Source: Chitinivibrionales bacterium
GTDB lineage: Bacteria; Fibrobacterota; Chitinivibrionia; Chitinivibrionales; WJKA01
DNA: 64,000 nucleotides
Reading direction: 5' to 3'
NCBI GenBank assembly: GCA_014728295.1
Contig: WJLW01000075.1
Location: forward strand, 94,071-158,070
Part shown: piece after piece, positions 27,840 to 37,655 of the stretch
Position numbering within the stretch: the stretch's first letter is position 1
Layout: each line of letters opens with the position of its first letter
The notes under the pieces: generated by a model
Seen by the model: the letters and a program-made list of their open reading frames with translations, nothing else
Database searches by the model: none
What the model was told of the DNA's origin: nothing
Translations under genes and position numbers: made by a program

Positions 27840-29417
27840 TCAGCGACGCTCGCTTTTGACAAGTTCACGTACAATGCGGGTTGTATCGCCGGCTCTGATC
27901 GAAACGCCCGTTTCGATTGGTTGAAAGTTTTGCAATTCCACACGCACGTCGTGCTTTCCGGTCGGAAGCGGTATGGTAAAATTGTTACGGGTTGTGCCGC
28001 GCGCCAAATCGTCTACAAATACATCTGCATTCGCGGGCCTGGTTTTTACCAGCAGATAGCCGGTTTGAGGCTTGGGGGGTGCTGCTTTCCGGATTGTATT
28101 TGCGGCAACAGGTTGTGGCGGAACCGGCGGAGCAACGATTTTGCTATTTTGCGCACCATTTGCCCCATACGCACTCAACAGCGAATCTTTTCTCTGTGCG
28201 ACGGTATCCAATGCCTGCATCAGTGTATCCGGTAATGTGTCAGTTCTGAGGGAAGCCGGTTCCTGCTCTAGTTTCGGTGTACGCTTTTGTGCATATTCCC
28301 AGCCTGCATACACACACGCCAGCACCAACAACGCCAGCACGGCTCCCACCGCCGCTTTACGAAACAGAAATCTCCTGCCGATTCTGGTCAGATTGCGCTT
28401 GTCCTCACTTGTCAATTCACCGAATGCTTTTGCCTGCGAATAATTTTTGAGCGATCGCACCTGCCTGCCATGCTTGTATTCGATGCGGGCCCGTTCGGTG
28501 AAAAGCTCATACAGCTCCCTGTCTTCCGAAAGAGCATACGCCGCAGCATTTTTCATAAAATCGGCAATACGCTTGCGACCGAGCGGAAGCTTGTTGAGCT
28601 GGGCGACCCGTTCTATGTGCTCGACAGCCTGCCGTGCCGACGGACGCTTTTCCGTGTCTTTGTCGAGGCAGCGTTGCGCTAATTCGCTGCCGACTTCAAG
28701 CAATTTGCCATTAAGCAGATGTGGAAGCGTCGGGGTATCATGCACAATGGAAAACAGGATGGAATGCGGATTCTCACCGTCGAATGCCAGCTTGCCGGTG
28801 CCACCCAAGTACAGAACCGACCCACATGAAAAAATGTCGGTACCGGCTCCCGCTTTTTTGCCGCCGGCCTGCTCGGGGGAGATAAACTGGGGCGAGCCCA
28901 CAAAGGTTCCCGTAACCGTAATCGACTCTTCGGAAACCAGATGCGCAATGCCGAAGTCCATAATCCTGACGGACCCGTATTTGTCAATCATGATATTGGA
29001 CGGTTTGATATCACGATGAAAAATTCCGTTTTCGTGAGCCGCGCTCAGCCCTGAAAATACCTGCAGCATCATTTCCAGCAGCACCAGATTCGGCAGGGCC
29101 CCGTGCCGTTCGATCAGTTGCTGCAAGGTGCATCCGTCAATATATTCCATGACCAGGTACTGCCTGCCGTTCTCTTCTCCATAGTCAAAAAGTTTGATGA
29201 TATTTTCATGTGAAAGCGAGGCAATGGCGTGCGCTTCATTATGAAAACGCCTGATCGTACCGGGCTTGCCCATCAAATGAGGGTGAACCATCTTGAGCGC
29301 CACGTCGCGATTCAGCACCCTATCTGTGGCGAGATAGACGGTTGCCATGCCGCCGGAATCGATTTCCCGCAGTATTTTGTAACGCTTAAATTCTTGAGTT
29401 TGCGGTGATGTACTCAT
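27840..29417 (-). CDS. Membrane Ser/Thr protein kinase with C-terminal PEGA domain
   Basis: Hanks-type kinase of about 525 residues. Kinase domain about 10-275: Gly-rich loop EIDSGGMATVYLAT, catalytic Lys in DVALKMVHPH, catalytic loop HRDIKPSNIM, metal-binding MDFGIAHL, and GSPQFISPEQA. A cytosolic helical part is followed by one membrane segment (AVGAVLALLVLACVYAGWEY, about 360), then a Pro-rich linker and a PEGA domain (VKTRPANADVFVDDLARGTT) outside the inner membrane. ATG at 29417 is used; GAGGAG lies about 20 nt upstream and abuts an in-frame GTG at 29438, so the start is uncertain. Probably phosphorylates partners read by the FHA regulator. Confidence 0.9.
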   Translation of the reverse strand: MSTSPQTQEFKRYKILREIDSGGMATVYLATDRVLNRDVALKMVHPHLMGKPGTIRRFHNEAHAIASLSHENIIKLFDYGEENGRQYLVMEYIDGCTLQQLIERHGALPNLVLLEMMLQVFSGLSAAHENGIFHRDIKPSNIMIDKYGSVRIMDFGIAHLVSEESITVTGTFVGSPQFISPEQAGGKKAGAGTDIFSCGSVLYLGGTGKLAFDGENPHSILFSIVHDTPTLPHLLNGKLLEVGSELAQRCLDKDTEKRPSARQAVEHIERVAQLNKLPLGRKRIADFMKNAAAYALSEDRELYELFTERARIEYKHGRQVRSLKNYSQAKAFGELTSEDKRNLTRIGRRFLFRKAAVGAVLALLVLACVYAGWEYAQKRTPKLEQEPASLRTDTLPDTLMQALDTVAQRKDSLLSAYGANGAQNSKIVAPPVPPQPVAANTIRKAAPPKPQTGYLLVKTRPANADVFVDDLARGTTRNNFTIPLPTGKHDVRVELQNFQPIETGVSIRAGDTTRIVRELVKSERR

Positions 29418-29501
29418 AGGAAATTGTCGGATTTGCACTCCTCAACAAAATACATAGGAAAAAGCGGCATTTGGAGATCCGCACAAAAGGCCCGGCTTCA
29501 T

Positions 29502-30239
29502 TCAGGCGGCCGGTTTGACGGCACGAATACAAATGCGGCGTCTGGCCAATGCACCGATTAGCGGCACGGGCATTACCATTCTCTCAATGAGGCGGATAAG
29601 AGGAATATGCGTCGGCTCAAAATATGCTTCCCGGATTGCAAAGCCGTGATCCCGCAGCATCGTAATATATTGACGCATGGGACGCAATGCGATGTGGGCG
29701 GTGTTTTCTTTTAAGATGATGTTGTGTTTCATCATCCACTCGAAGAGGTGCGTGGGATTCGGTGTATAAATTACCAGTGCAGCGCCCGGTTTGAGGACCC
29801 GATAGGTCTCACTGAGCATGAGCTCGAACACCGTATCGTCAATATGTTCGGTAAAATCAACCGCAGTAGCTCCATCAAAGGCATTGTTTTTCAATGGAAG
29901 CATTTGCGTATCGGCACAAAATCCGCAGAATGGCTTGTCGGGGTTAATGGCCCGGAATTGCTTTCTCGCATACGATACCGTCAGCCCGATAAAGTCAAAT
30001 CCCATTATCTTGCGCACGTGTGAGGCCAACATGACCATCATCGTTCCCACGGCACAGCCGATATCGAGAACACATTGCGAGCTGTCCGGCCGCAGCAGTT
30101 TCATAACGCGCTGCTTCTTTACGCGCGTGAAGCGATTGTCAAGGCTCATGCGCGCGATGTCTTTGTGCAGTTTTGCGTCGTTGACATATTCGTATTCAAT
30201 ATCAACATCAGGCAGATGGCGCAAAGATTTTTTGGTCAT
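29502..30239 (-). CDS. SAM-dependent class I methyltransferase
   Basis: Protein of 245 residues with motif I VLDIGCAVGTMMVMLASHV (about 53-72), a GFDFIGLTVSYARKQF acidic strand, and the post-motif FDGATAVDFTEHIDD typical of UbiE/BioC-like methyltransferases. Signature YRVLKPGAALVIYTPNPTHL follows. Substrate unknown. It lies 20 bp downstream of the GmhB-like phosphatase on the same strand, next to glycan genes, so a sugar or lipid-linked acceptor is plausible by context. Confidence 0.85.
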   Translation of the reverse strand: MTKKSLRHLPDVDIEYEYVNDAKLHKDIARMSLDNRFTRVKKQRVMKLLRPDSSQCVLDIGCAVGTMMVMLASHVRKIMGFDFIGLTVSYARKQFRAINPDKPFCGFCADTQMLPLKNNAFDGATAVDFTEHIDDTVFELMLSETYRVLKPGAALVIYTPNPTHLFEWMMKHNIILKENTAHIALRPMRQYITMLRDHGFAIREAYFEPTHIPLIRLIERMVMPVPLIGALARRRICIRAVKPAA

Positions 30240-30258
30240 GTTTATTCTCGTTACGGGA

Positions 30259-30786
30259 TTAGAGGTATTTGATTACTTCCGGGATGCTCTCGACATCATA
30301 TTCGTCACCGGTATATTTGCTTTTGACGACCACCGTGCGAAGTTTTGCCAGCCTGATACGATCGCTGGGTTTATCCCCCACCATCAGTGAACCGGCGATA
30401 TCGATGTCATATTCCTGCTGCGCTTTCTGGACCATTCCCGGATTTGGTTTGCGATCGGGGGAGTTTCGTCGATACCGTTGAACCGCAGCATCCACGTGAT
30501 AGGGACAGACGTAAAAGCGGGTAATTGTCACTCCCTGTTCAGCCAGTTCATTCTGCATCCATTCATGCAACACTACGACCTCATGCTCGCTGAACATGCC
30601 ACGTGCGATACCTGATTGATTGGTTACAACAATGTTGAGATATCCTTTGTCCTGCGCTGCTCTGCACAGTGCAACAGCATCGTCGATGAAAGTGATATCC
30701 TGCGGTTTGTGAGGGTAACCGGTATCCTCAATAAGGATGCCGTCCCGATCCAGAAAAAGCGCTCTATTTTTTTTCATCATAGGCAA
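30259..30786 (-). CDS. GmhB/HisB-N family HAD phosphatase (heptose-bisphosphate phosphatase-like)
   Basis: HAD-superfamily phosphatase of 175 residues. Motif I is FLDRDGILIEDTGY with both catalytic Asp residues, motif II VVTNQSGIARG, motif III RKPNPGM, and motif IV MVGDKPSDRI. In GmhB the zinc loop is CxH...CxC; here CPYH is present but the second pair is replaced (NSPD), so the zinc site is half lost. Likely acts on a sugar bisphosphate for surface glycan building, given the neighbouring glycosyltransferase, epimerase and methyltransferase genes. Confidence 0.85.
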   Translation of the reverse strand: MPMMKKNRALFLDRDGILIEDTGYPHKPQDITFIDDAVALCRAAQDKGYLNIVVTNQSGIARGMFSEHEVVVLHEWMQNELAEQGVTITRFYVCPYHVDAAVQRYRRNSPDRKPNPGMVQKAQQEYDIDIAGSLMVGDKPSDRIRLAKLRTVVVKSKYTGDEYDVESIPEVIKYL

Positions 30787-30992
30787 TATTTGAACAAATG
30801 AAAATACAACCCGGAACTCTAATGAATGCGTAAAATGTTGCCTGCGGAGCGGGACCGATGGTAATGATCAGCTTCAAATTCAAGCCAGATGCGACAAATA
30901 ATGTTGTGTTTGGCTCGAATTTTATTTTATCTTTGAGCCATTCGCAGTATCGGCATTGAGGCCCTGCTTCCGAATGCAGAATTATAACAACG

Positions 30993-32105
30993 ATGACCAT
31001 TACCTACTACTCCTACGACCACATTGACAATCCCCGCTGCGGCGGCGGCGGTGCGTATCGCGGCCTGGAGATTCACAAACGCCTTGCGCCTGCGCATACG
31101 ATCACCTTCGTATCCGGCAATTTTGCTCAAGCCCAGGACGGCAGAAAGTACGGTATTGACTTTCACTTCCCGGGTTTGAGGCGGAACTATCTCTTAAGCC
31201 GCATCAGTTTTGCCCTGCTGGCGACCTGGCGTTCGCTGTTTGATAGAGCGGATGTACTGGTCATCGAATTCTCTGTGTATGCACCGGTGCCGACATTCCT
31301 CTTCAAGCCACGGCGGACAATCGTACAATTTAACCACATCATCGGCAACGAACCTATTAAAAAGTATGGAGTGTTCGGGATTGCGGCCTGGATTGCCGAG
31401 CGCATCGCCCTGGCCGGCTCAAAGAATCTAATCACAATAGCTGAGAGTACGGCTTGCCTTATCCGGCAAAAATATCCTGAGGGCAAAGATATCAGAGTGA
31501 TTTATACCGGCTTCAATGAAGAGCTGCTGCGCCTCAAGCCCGAGGATAATCGATACATCCTTTGCCTGGGCAGGCTGGACGTGCACATGAAAGGCATTGA
31601 CATTCTCCTGCACGCATACCGCCAAATCAGCAGCAAAATTGCTACCCCCCCGCTTGTGCTTGCCGGCAGGGGTACGCAAAAAGATATCGCCTGGATCGGA
31701 AATTTCATCTCGGCACATAAACTGAATTGCCGATTGCATATCAATATCTCCGAGGAACAAAAATTCGACCTTCTGCGCAAAGCGAGTTTTGTCTGCATGC
31801 CCTCCCGCTTCGAAGGCTGGAATATCGTTGCCATAGAGGCCGCGGCCTGCAGCAAAGCCACGATCGGCACGAATATTCCCGGTCTCAGAGATTCGATCAG
31901 GCACGAAAACACCGGAATTTTAGTGGAACCGGAAAGCAGCGAGCGCCTGGCGACCGCTCTGAAAAAAATGATCACCGATGCAGATTACCGCGCCGGTCTG
32001 GCACGCAACGGACGGCAATGGGCGCGCACCTTTACCTGGGACGCAATCGCCGCCGAGCAGGAACGATTCTATCTTGACCTCAGCAACAAGCGATCCTCGC
32101 ATTAA
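30993..32105 (+). CDS. Glycosyltransferase family 4-type
   Basis: GT-B glycosyltransferase of 370 residues. The donor-binding half shows ILCLGRLDVHMKGIDILLHA, PLVLAGRGTQKDIAWI, CMPSRFEGWNIVAIEAAACS (the EGWN..E motif with the family Glu) and GTNIPGLRDSIRHENTGILV. The N terminus MTITYYSYDHIDNPRCGGGG fits the acceptor-side glycine-rich loop. No clear ribosome binding site precedes the ATG. First gene of the plus-strand glycan operon and divergent from the GmhB-like gene. Confidence 0.92.
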   Translation: MTITYYSYDHIDNPRCGGGGAYRGLEIHKRLAPAHTITFVSGNFAQAQDGRKYGIDFHFPGLRRNYLLSRISFALLATWRSLFDRADVLVIEFSVYAPVPTFLFKPRRTIVQFNHIIGNEPIKKYGVFGIAAWIAERIALAGSKNLITIAESTACLIRQKYPEGKDIRVIYTGFNEELLRLKPEDNRYILCLGRLDVHMKGIDILLHAYRQISSKIATPPLVLAGRGTQKDIAWIGNFISAHKLNCRLHINISEEQKFDLLRKASFVCMPSRFEGWNIVAIEAAACSKATIGTNIPGLRDSIRHENTGILVEPESSERLATALKKMITDADYRAGLARNGRQWARTFTWDAIAAEQERFYLDLSNKRSSH

Positions 32106-32193
32106 CCAATGTGCTCCCCTCAGAGAAAACCGCCCCCGTCACCCTTGCAGAATTTCTCCAACTAACGGATAATTATGCAGAAGGCGGAAGGTT

Positions 32194-33234
32194 ATGAATA
32201 TTCTGATAACCGGTGGCGCAGGATTCATCGGATACAATGCAGCAGAGCACTTTGCCCGGGCGGGGCGCCATGTTCACCTCATCGACAACTACTGCCGCAC
32301 AGGATCGCTGGAGAACGCACGGGATCTCAAGAAACGCTTTCCCAAAATTCTGACCTCCTCCAAAGTTGACGTGCGGCATCCAGCCCAAATCCGCCGGGTA
32401 ATTGCCTCCCGCAAGTGGGACGCCATTATCCATCTGGCAGGGCAGGTGGCAGTAACGACGTCCACGCGCAACCCGCGGCAGGACTTTGAAACCAACGCGC
32501 TGGGTACACTCAATATCCTCGAAGGGATGCGCATCTGCGCATCTCAGGCACTGCTCATATTCGCTTCCACCAACAAAGTATACGGCAATCTGGAGCGCGT
32601 CAAGGTAAAAAAAGGCACGCGCGCCTACTTCTTTCCGCAGTTTGCCAGAGGCATTCCGGAATCGGTCGGACTGGATTTTCATTCACCCTACGGATGCTCC
32701 AAGGGTGCCGCCGACCAGTACATTATCGACTACTCCCGCATTTACGGGCTCAACACGGTCGTTTTCCGGCAATCCTGCATCTACGGAAAACATCAATTCG
32801 GCATCGAGGACCAGGGCTGGGTGGCATGGTTTACTATTGCGGCACTGTACAATCAACCCATTACCATTTTTGGTGACGGCCTGCAGGCACGGGATGTGCT
32901 TTGCGCAACCGATCTGGCTCGACTCTATCAACTGGCAATCGAGCACAAGGATTGTGTCAACGGCAAGGCATACAACATCGGCGGCGGTCCCGCCAATGTA
33001 CTCAGCCTGGTGCAATTGCTGGAGATTCTGGAGAAGAAGCTTGACCGCTCGATCACAACTCGTTGCGCGGATTGGCGACCGGGAGATCAGCGCGTGTATG
33101 TCTCCGATCTTGCCGCAATCACACGAGATCTCGGCTGGAAACCTGATATCAATTACCACCAGGGCATATCCATGCTCGCCGACTGGGCTCTGGAGCAAGA
33201 GCAGCAGTTGCGCAAACTTGGTTTAATTCGCTGA
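32194..33234 (+). CDS. NAD-dependent sugar epimerase, CDP-paratose 2-epimerase-like
   Basis: Extended SDR of 346 residues. NAD-binding GGAGFIGYNAAEHF at the N terminus, HLAGQVAVTTSTRNPRQDFE and FASTNKVYGNLE, catalytic Tyr-Lys in SPYGCSKGAADQY, and IFGDGLQARDVLCATDLARL. The blocks AGQVA.TTS, STNKVYG.LE, LDFHSPYGCSKGAADQY and QGWV.WF closely follow CDP-tyvelose/paratose 2-epimerase, from memory of that family, so a nucleotide 3,6-dideoxy- or related hexose is the likely substrate. It should supply the adjacent glycosyltransferases. Confidence 0.9.
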   Translation: MNILITGGAGFIGYNAAEHFARAGRHVHLIDNYCRTGSLENARDLKKRFPKILTSSKVDVRHPAQIRRVIASRKWDAIIHLAGQVAVTTSTRNPRQDFETNALGTLNILEGMRICASQALLIFASTNKVYGNLERVKVKKGTRAYFFPQFARGIPESVGLDFHSPYGCSKGAADQYIIDYSRIYGLNTVVFRQSCIYGKHQFGIEDQGWVAWFTIAALYNQPITIFGDGLQARDVLCATDLARLYQLAIEHKDCVNGKAYNIGGGPANVLSLVQLLEILEKKLDRSITTRCADWRPGDQRVYVSDLAAITRDLGWKPDINYHQGISMLADWALEQEQQLRKLGLIR

Positions 33235-33375
33235 TTTCAATCGCCACGACCATTTCTCCGTTGCTTCCTCCTCGTTTCGGGTGAGGCGGCATTGAGACGC
33301 CCATCTTTCAAATTCTCCATATTAATTGTCGAAAAAAAGTATTTTTCAACTTTGTTTCAACCGGTAAGGAAGCTG

Positions 33376-35823
33376 ATGACGACCAGGCCCAAAGAAACGA
33401 ATCCGCCACAAAGCGAGGGGAAGAAATTCCGTATCGTTGCTGTCTACCGCAAAAAGTGGTTTCCTGCTGCGCTTTTTTTGGTGCTGACCTTGCTGTACTT
33501 TCTGCCATACCTCTCATTTGACAAGGTATTAGTCGGCACGGACGACGGCCCGCGAGGATGGCATACCAAAAAAAATATGCTGCATCACCTGGAGAGCTTT
33601 TCGGATAAATGGAGCCCGCTTAACGGCGGGACCGCCCTTATGGAACGGCGTTTCGGGCGTTTTCTCACCCCAACCTATGTTCTGCACCTCATCCTGCCAC
33701 GCTATGCCCAACGCACGCTGGAGTATATATTCTGGGTTTTTCTGGCGGGATTATTTGCTTTTCTGTATATGCGGGCGCTGCGTATCAGCCGGGGCGTATC
33801 GATTGTATGCGCGGTCGGGTTTATGTTTGCACCGGGGCTTTTATCCAACATAATAACCGGACACTGGGTCAAAATGGAGGTCATCGCCCTGATGCCCGGC
33901 GTTATGTATTTCGCCGAACGCATGTTGCGCAGGTTCAGCCTGGTCAATCTGGCGGGCCTGCCCATTCTCATCGCATTGACTATATATTCCGAGCATCTGC
34001 AACTGGCGTTTTTCGTATTGATGGGGATGGGAGCTTATTATCTTGTACGCATCATACACTCATATGTAAAAAAAGAATTATCGCTGCCGGAAAGCCTGAA
34101 ACGGGGGGGCTTGTTCGGTGCGGCGCTGATCGTCTCTGTGCTGATTACCTCAATGACCACCTTTCCCCCCATGCATCACACCAGCAAAGTCTCGCAGCGT
34201 GCCGGTGGCGTGGGCTATGACTACGCACAGTCATACGCACTGAATCCCGAGGAAGTACTTATGCTGCTCGAACCTGATTTTCTGGGCTGGGGCGAGCGTT
34301 ACTGGGGTCAGAATTCGCTGAAATTGAATACGGAATATTTTGGCGTGCTGTTTGTGATTCTGGCGATGTCAATTTTCGTACTGGGCAAGATGGACGTTAC
34401 CCAGTGGACGCTGGCGGCGCTGGCATTTTTCGCGCTGCTGTTTTCGCTGGGTGGACATACGCCGGTTCACCGCCTTGCCTACCATCTCATTCCGCCGATC
34501 AGATCGTTTCGCGCACCAAGCATGATGTACATATGGATCTATCTGCCGGTCATGGTGCTGGCCGGCATGGCACTGGATCAATTGCTGCGCATCAACTGGA
34601 AAGAAAACAAGCAGGTGCGCAAAAGATTTTTGATCTTTGCCGCAATCGTGGGCGGCCTGGCTTTTATTTATATGATTACTTTCGGTGGATTTGCACAAAT
34701 GTGGTATGATTCATTTTTTCCCCCCGAGCTGAAAAATCAAGGCAAAGCGGCGGCGCTGGAGAAAAGCATGGATCAGATCAAACTGGGCGGGTTCTTGATA
34801 TTCGCATTTGTCACGGCGCTCTTTGCGTTGATATATTATAAGGCTAAGGGCGCTATTTCAGCGCCAACGTTTCTACTACTTTTTACGGTGATAATCCTGA
34901 TCGACGATTTCAGAATATCACGTCCCTTTATCACCCGCAGCGCCAAACCGAAAAATTTCTATGTGCGCAATGAAAAAGCCGAACAGAAAATTGCAGAATT
35001 TTTGACCAGCCGGGACAAAGGACTTTACCGGGTTCACTCGCTGATACGGGACCGAAAACTCTACATTCTTCCCCTGGACTTAACATATGTCTTTGACGAC
35101 TTTACCAATCAATACTACGATCAACTGACCAGGCACGGACGAGCGCTCTTGCAGCAGATGTTCGGGAGTGCGCAACAGAGTCGCTCTGCCGCAATGGTTC
35201 ACTACCTTAATTTCCTGCGCTTTCTCAACGCCAAATATATCCTCTCACCGGGGGCATTGCCGATACCCGGTCTCACCACCATTGCCAATGCCGGTCAAAT
35301 AGTCATCTATCAAACGCCGGATGTGTTTCCGAGATTCTACCTGGCATCAAAGATCATCACTACCCACGATCAGCAATCGGAGCTATACCGGCGCATGCAG
35401 CATCCGGACTTTTCGACATCACTTGCCATTGTCAATAGCAAAGATTTGCCGCACACCTTGAATCCGGCTGTTGACACTACGCTCACCAATGATATCGATA
35501 TCACCACACATCAGGTCAGGGACGGGCTGGTCGAACTCACGGTTACCAGTAATCGAGAACAAGTTCTGGTGTATGGATCAAACTACGCGCCCGGCTGGTC
35601 CGCAAAAATCAACGGAAAGCCCACCAGTCTCTTTCGGGTCAACTACGCCTGGAAAGGCATCGTCGTTGGGCAGGGCGTATCCAAAGTAGTATTCGAGTAT
35701 ACTTCAGGAGTCGCCGCCCGATGGCGAAGAATAACACTGATCTCCGGGATACTGTTTGGCATCTTTGCGCTGGCTATGATTGCGGTGGAAACCAGACAAC
35801 TGCTCAAGGCGTGCAAGCAATGA
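33376..35823 (+). CDS. YfhO-family polytopic membrane protein
   Basis: Integral membrane protein of 815 residues, with about a dozen hydrophobic segments in residues 30-540 and a C-terminal extracytoplasmic beta domain. Features of the YfhO/GT-C-like family: a DDGPRGW acidic motif in the first loop, LGGHTPVHRLAYHLIPPIRS, FRAPSMMYIW, and a late YGSNYAPGWSAKINGKPTSL. Such proteins are thought to transfer sugars from lipid carriers onto polymers. Start at 33376 follows AAGGAAGCTG; an earlier in-frame TTG lacks such a site. It overlaps the lipoprotein gene by ATGA. Confidence 0.85.
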   Translation: MTTRPKETNPPQSEGKKFRIVAVYRKKWFPAALFLVLTLLYFLPYLSFDKVLVGTDDGPRGWHTKKNMLHHLESFSDKWSPLNGGTALMERRFGRFLTPTYVLHLILPRYAQRTLEYIFWVFLAGLFAFLYMRALRISRGVSIVCAVGFMFAPGLLSNIITGHWVKMEVIALMPGVMYFAERMLRRFSLVNLAGLPILIALTIYSEHLQLAFFVLMGMGAYYLVRIIHSYVKKELSLPESLKRGGLFGAALIVSVLITSMTTFPPMHHTSKVSQRAGGVGYDYAQSYALNPEEVLMLLEPDFLGWGERYWGQNSLKLNTEYFGVLFVILAMSIFVLGKMDVTQWTLAALAFFALLFSLGGHTPVHRLAYHLIPPIRSFRAPSMMYIWIYLPVMVLAGMALDQLLRINWKENKQVRKRFLIFAAIVGGLAFIYMITFGGFAQMWYDSFFPPELKNQGKAAALEKSMDQIKLGGFLIFAFVTALFALIYYKAKGAISAPTFLLLFTVIILIDDFRISRPFITRSAKPKNFYVRNEKAEQKIAEFLTSRDKGLYRVHSLIRDRKLYILPLDLTYVFDDFTNQYYDQLTRHGRALLQQMFGSAQQSRSAAMVHYLNFLRFLNAKYILSPGALPIPGLTTIANAGQIVIYQTPDVFPRFYLASKIITTHDQQSELYRRMQHPDFSTSLAIVNSKDLPHTLNPAVDTTLTNDIDITTHQVRDGLVELTVTSNREQVLVYGSNYAPGWSAKINGKPTSLFRVNYAWKGIVVGQGVSKVVFEYTSGVAARWRRITLISGILFGIFALAMIAVETRQLLKACKQ

Positions 35824-36365
35824 AGCCGATGTTAACACACACAGTGCTTCCGTGTGCAATTATCGCCTGCCTGGCGCTCTGTGCATGCGAAGAAGACTCT
35901 GGAAAATCAGCTCCAGCCATTCCGAAAAATAATCCCGCCCCACCCCGACCCCGGCAGACAGCACAGTCGTCCACCGACACAAGCGCTTTGCTTGACAGCA
36001 TACTTGCCGTGCAAAACAGAGTTGTCCTCAATCCAGCCGACGCATTGAGGCAGAAACGATGCGCAGCCTTGTCATTCGATTCAACCGGCGGCGGCTACTG
36101 GGCTGTTGGCAAAGGCATTCGCAACGATTCGCTTGCGCAAGCTGCGCAAATGATCGGGTGGAAACGCGCCTCGGAAAAAACTGCGCAACGCTGGCTGCTC
36201 TACAAACGAATGTGGAGCCGGGGAACAATGCTGCCGTATGGTTCAGAGATTGAAGGATCGATCGCCTGGTCACACGTAGTCAGCCGCACAATTGTCGATG
36301 ACACGCTCTTTACCCTCCTGCAGGCCCCACAGGGATCTATAGCGCCCCACCCGGCGCGCCGTTGA
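35820..36365 (+). CDS. Small lipoprotein, uncharacterised
   Basis: Protein of 181 residues. The lipoprotein signal MKPMLTHTVLPCAIIACLAL ends in lipobox LCAC. A Pro- and Gln-rich linker (about 30-50) follows, then a compact domain with TGGGYWAVGKGIRNDSLAQA and Trp-rich helices. No known family recognised. The ATG overlaps the stop of the YfhO-type gene, so the two are translationally coupled and may work together at the envelope. Confidence 0.72.
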   Translation: MKPMLTHTVLPCAIIACLALCACEEDSGKSAPAIPKNNPAPPRPRQTAQSSTDTSALLDSILAVQNRVVLNPADALRQKRCAALSFDSTGGGYWAVGKGIRNDSLAQAAQMIGWKRASEKTAQRWLLYKRMWSRGTMLPYGSEIEGSIAWSHVVSRTIVDDTLFTLLQAPQGSIAPHPARR

Positions 36366-36382
36366 CGCATTGTCCGTGTACC

Positions 36383-37654
36383 TTACCCGACAAAAAGCGC
36401 TATCTCATTCGGAACTAAATCAAATGCATCAGGCAAACTCTTCTTTGACGTTGATGCAAACGGTCGAATCATCGAAGCATAATCCGCACATTCGGCCGGA
36501 AAGTCATTTCGTACTACCCGCCGCTGCGCGTACCAGTCTTTATTCACGCAAATTACCAGCTTCTCATCGGATACACCGGATGACTTTTCCAGAAAAAGAA
36601 TATCCGACGAATAGTCACTGAGCGCTCGCCAATGCCCCTCTTCATGCAGCAATGAATGCTCCTTTTTCATCTGATTGATTGACTTTATCCACTTGACCAG
36701 ATCCCAGTGCGGCTTTTCAAGATCATCAGGAGTGCCGGAAACGACATCGATTCGCTTCGTCGCACCAAACTCGTAGCCCATCGGCATCATGAGTCCTTCG
36801 GAGAACAGCGCGGCCATAACATAGCGGCTTTTCTGCATTTCCTCCGATTTTGGCGGCCAGGCGGCAAGGCGCTCGGTGTCATGCGATTCGGGAAAACTTA
36901 TCGAAGGCGCAATTGCCTGATTTTCTTCATGTTGCTGCAGGCACCAGGGCTCGTCATAGTTCCAGTACTTGGAAGAGTTGAACAGGTAATCAAATCCGCA
37001 TCCGTAAAGAGACTCAATTTCTTCGAGCCGGCAGCCCAGTGTTTCGGCAAGGAAGAACGCATCGGCGTCGCGCTGCTTTGCCGAACCGATCAATACTTTC
37101 CAGGCATCGGCCGGCACCTGGTACGCCGCGTCACAGCGGAAGCCTTTAATGCCGAGGTTCTGGTAAAAACCGACTACTTCATCGAAAAATGACGTCAACT
37201 CATCTTTGGCGCGTGTGTAATCCAGTTCGGCCAGATCACCCCATACCGTCACGTTGTCGGCATTGGCCGGATCGATGGCTGACGGACTTTTTACCTTGCC
37301 GCTTCCGGTGCGCTGATACCAGTGCGGTTTTTCATCGACCAGCGGCGAATCTTTTGCCGTATGATTTATGACGAGATCCATAATCACGGATAAACCGCGG
37401 CTTTCGCACTGATTAATAAAGGCCTCCAGGATCCCGAAATCATGCGGTTGCTGATTCCCGCTGAGAAAGGCCGGATTGAGCTGATAATAATCTCTTACCG
37501 CATAGAGACTTCCCGAAAAACCGGTCGCGTGAAAAGGATTGACGAATACATAATTGAACTCCATTCCGCCAATGTGCGGAAGTGCGCCTTCCCAGTCTTC
37601 GATAGATGCAAAGTGCCGGGGAAAGAGATTGAAAAGAATGGGTGGTTTTTTCAT
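36383..37654 (-). CDS. GH13 alpha-amylase-family protein
   Basis: Protein of 423 residues with the GH13 barrel. Conserved regions are IMDLVINHTAKDSP (region I), GFRCDAAYQVP with the nucleophile Asp (region II), FLAETLG with the acid/base Glu (region III), and SFPESHDTERLA (region IV). No signal peptide, so it is cytosolic; it could be an alpha-glucan transferase or a GlgE-like enzyme rather than a secreted amylase. It starts one base after the panC stop and is the last gene of a seven-gene run. Confidence 0.88.
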   Translation of the reverse strand: MKKPPILFNLFPRHFASIEDWEGALPHIGGMEFNYVFVNPFHATGFSGSLYAVRDYYQLNPAFLSGNQQPHDFGILEAFINQCESRGLSVIMDLVINHTAKDSPLVDEKPHWYQRTGSGKVKSPSAIDPANADNVTVWGDLAELDYTRAKDELTSFFDEVVGFYQNLGIKGFRCDAAYQVPADAWKVLIGSAKQRDADAFFLAETLGCRLEEIESLYGCGFDYLFNSSKYWNYDEPWCLQQHEENQAIAPSISFPESHDTERLAAWPPKSEEMQKSRYVMAALFSEGLMMPMGYEFGATKRIDVVSGTPDDLEKPHWDLVKWIKSINQMKKEHSLLHEEGHWRALSDYSSDILFLEKSSGVSDEKLVICVNKDWYAQRRVVRNDFPAECADYASMIRPFASTSKKSLPDAFDLVPNEIALFVG

Positions 37655-37655
37655 G

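Noticed and set aside
30764..31000. Seventy-eight-codon open frame between divergent glycan genes
   Set aside because: Overlaps the 5' ends of two well-supported genes; no family match.
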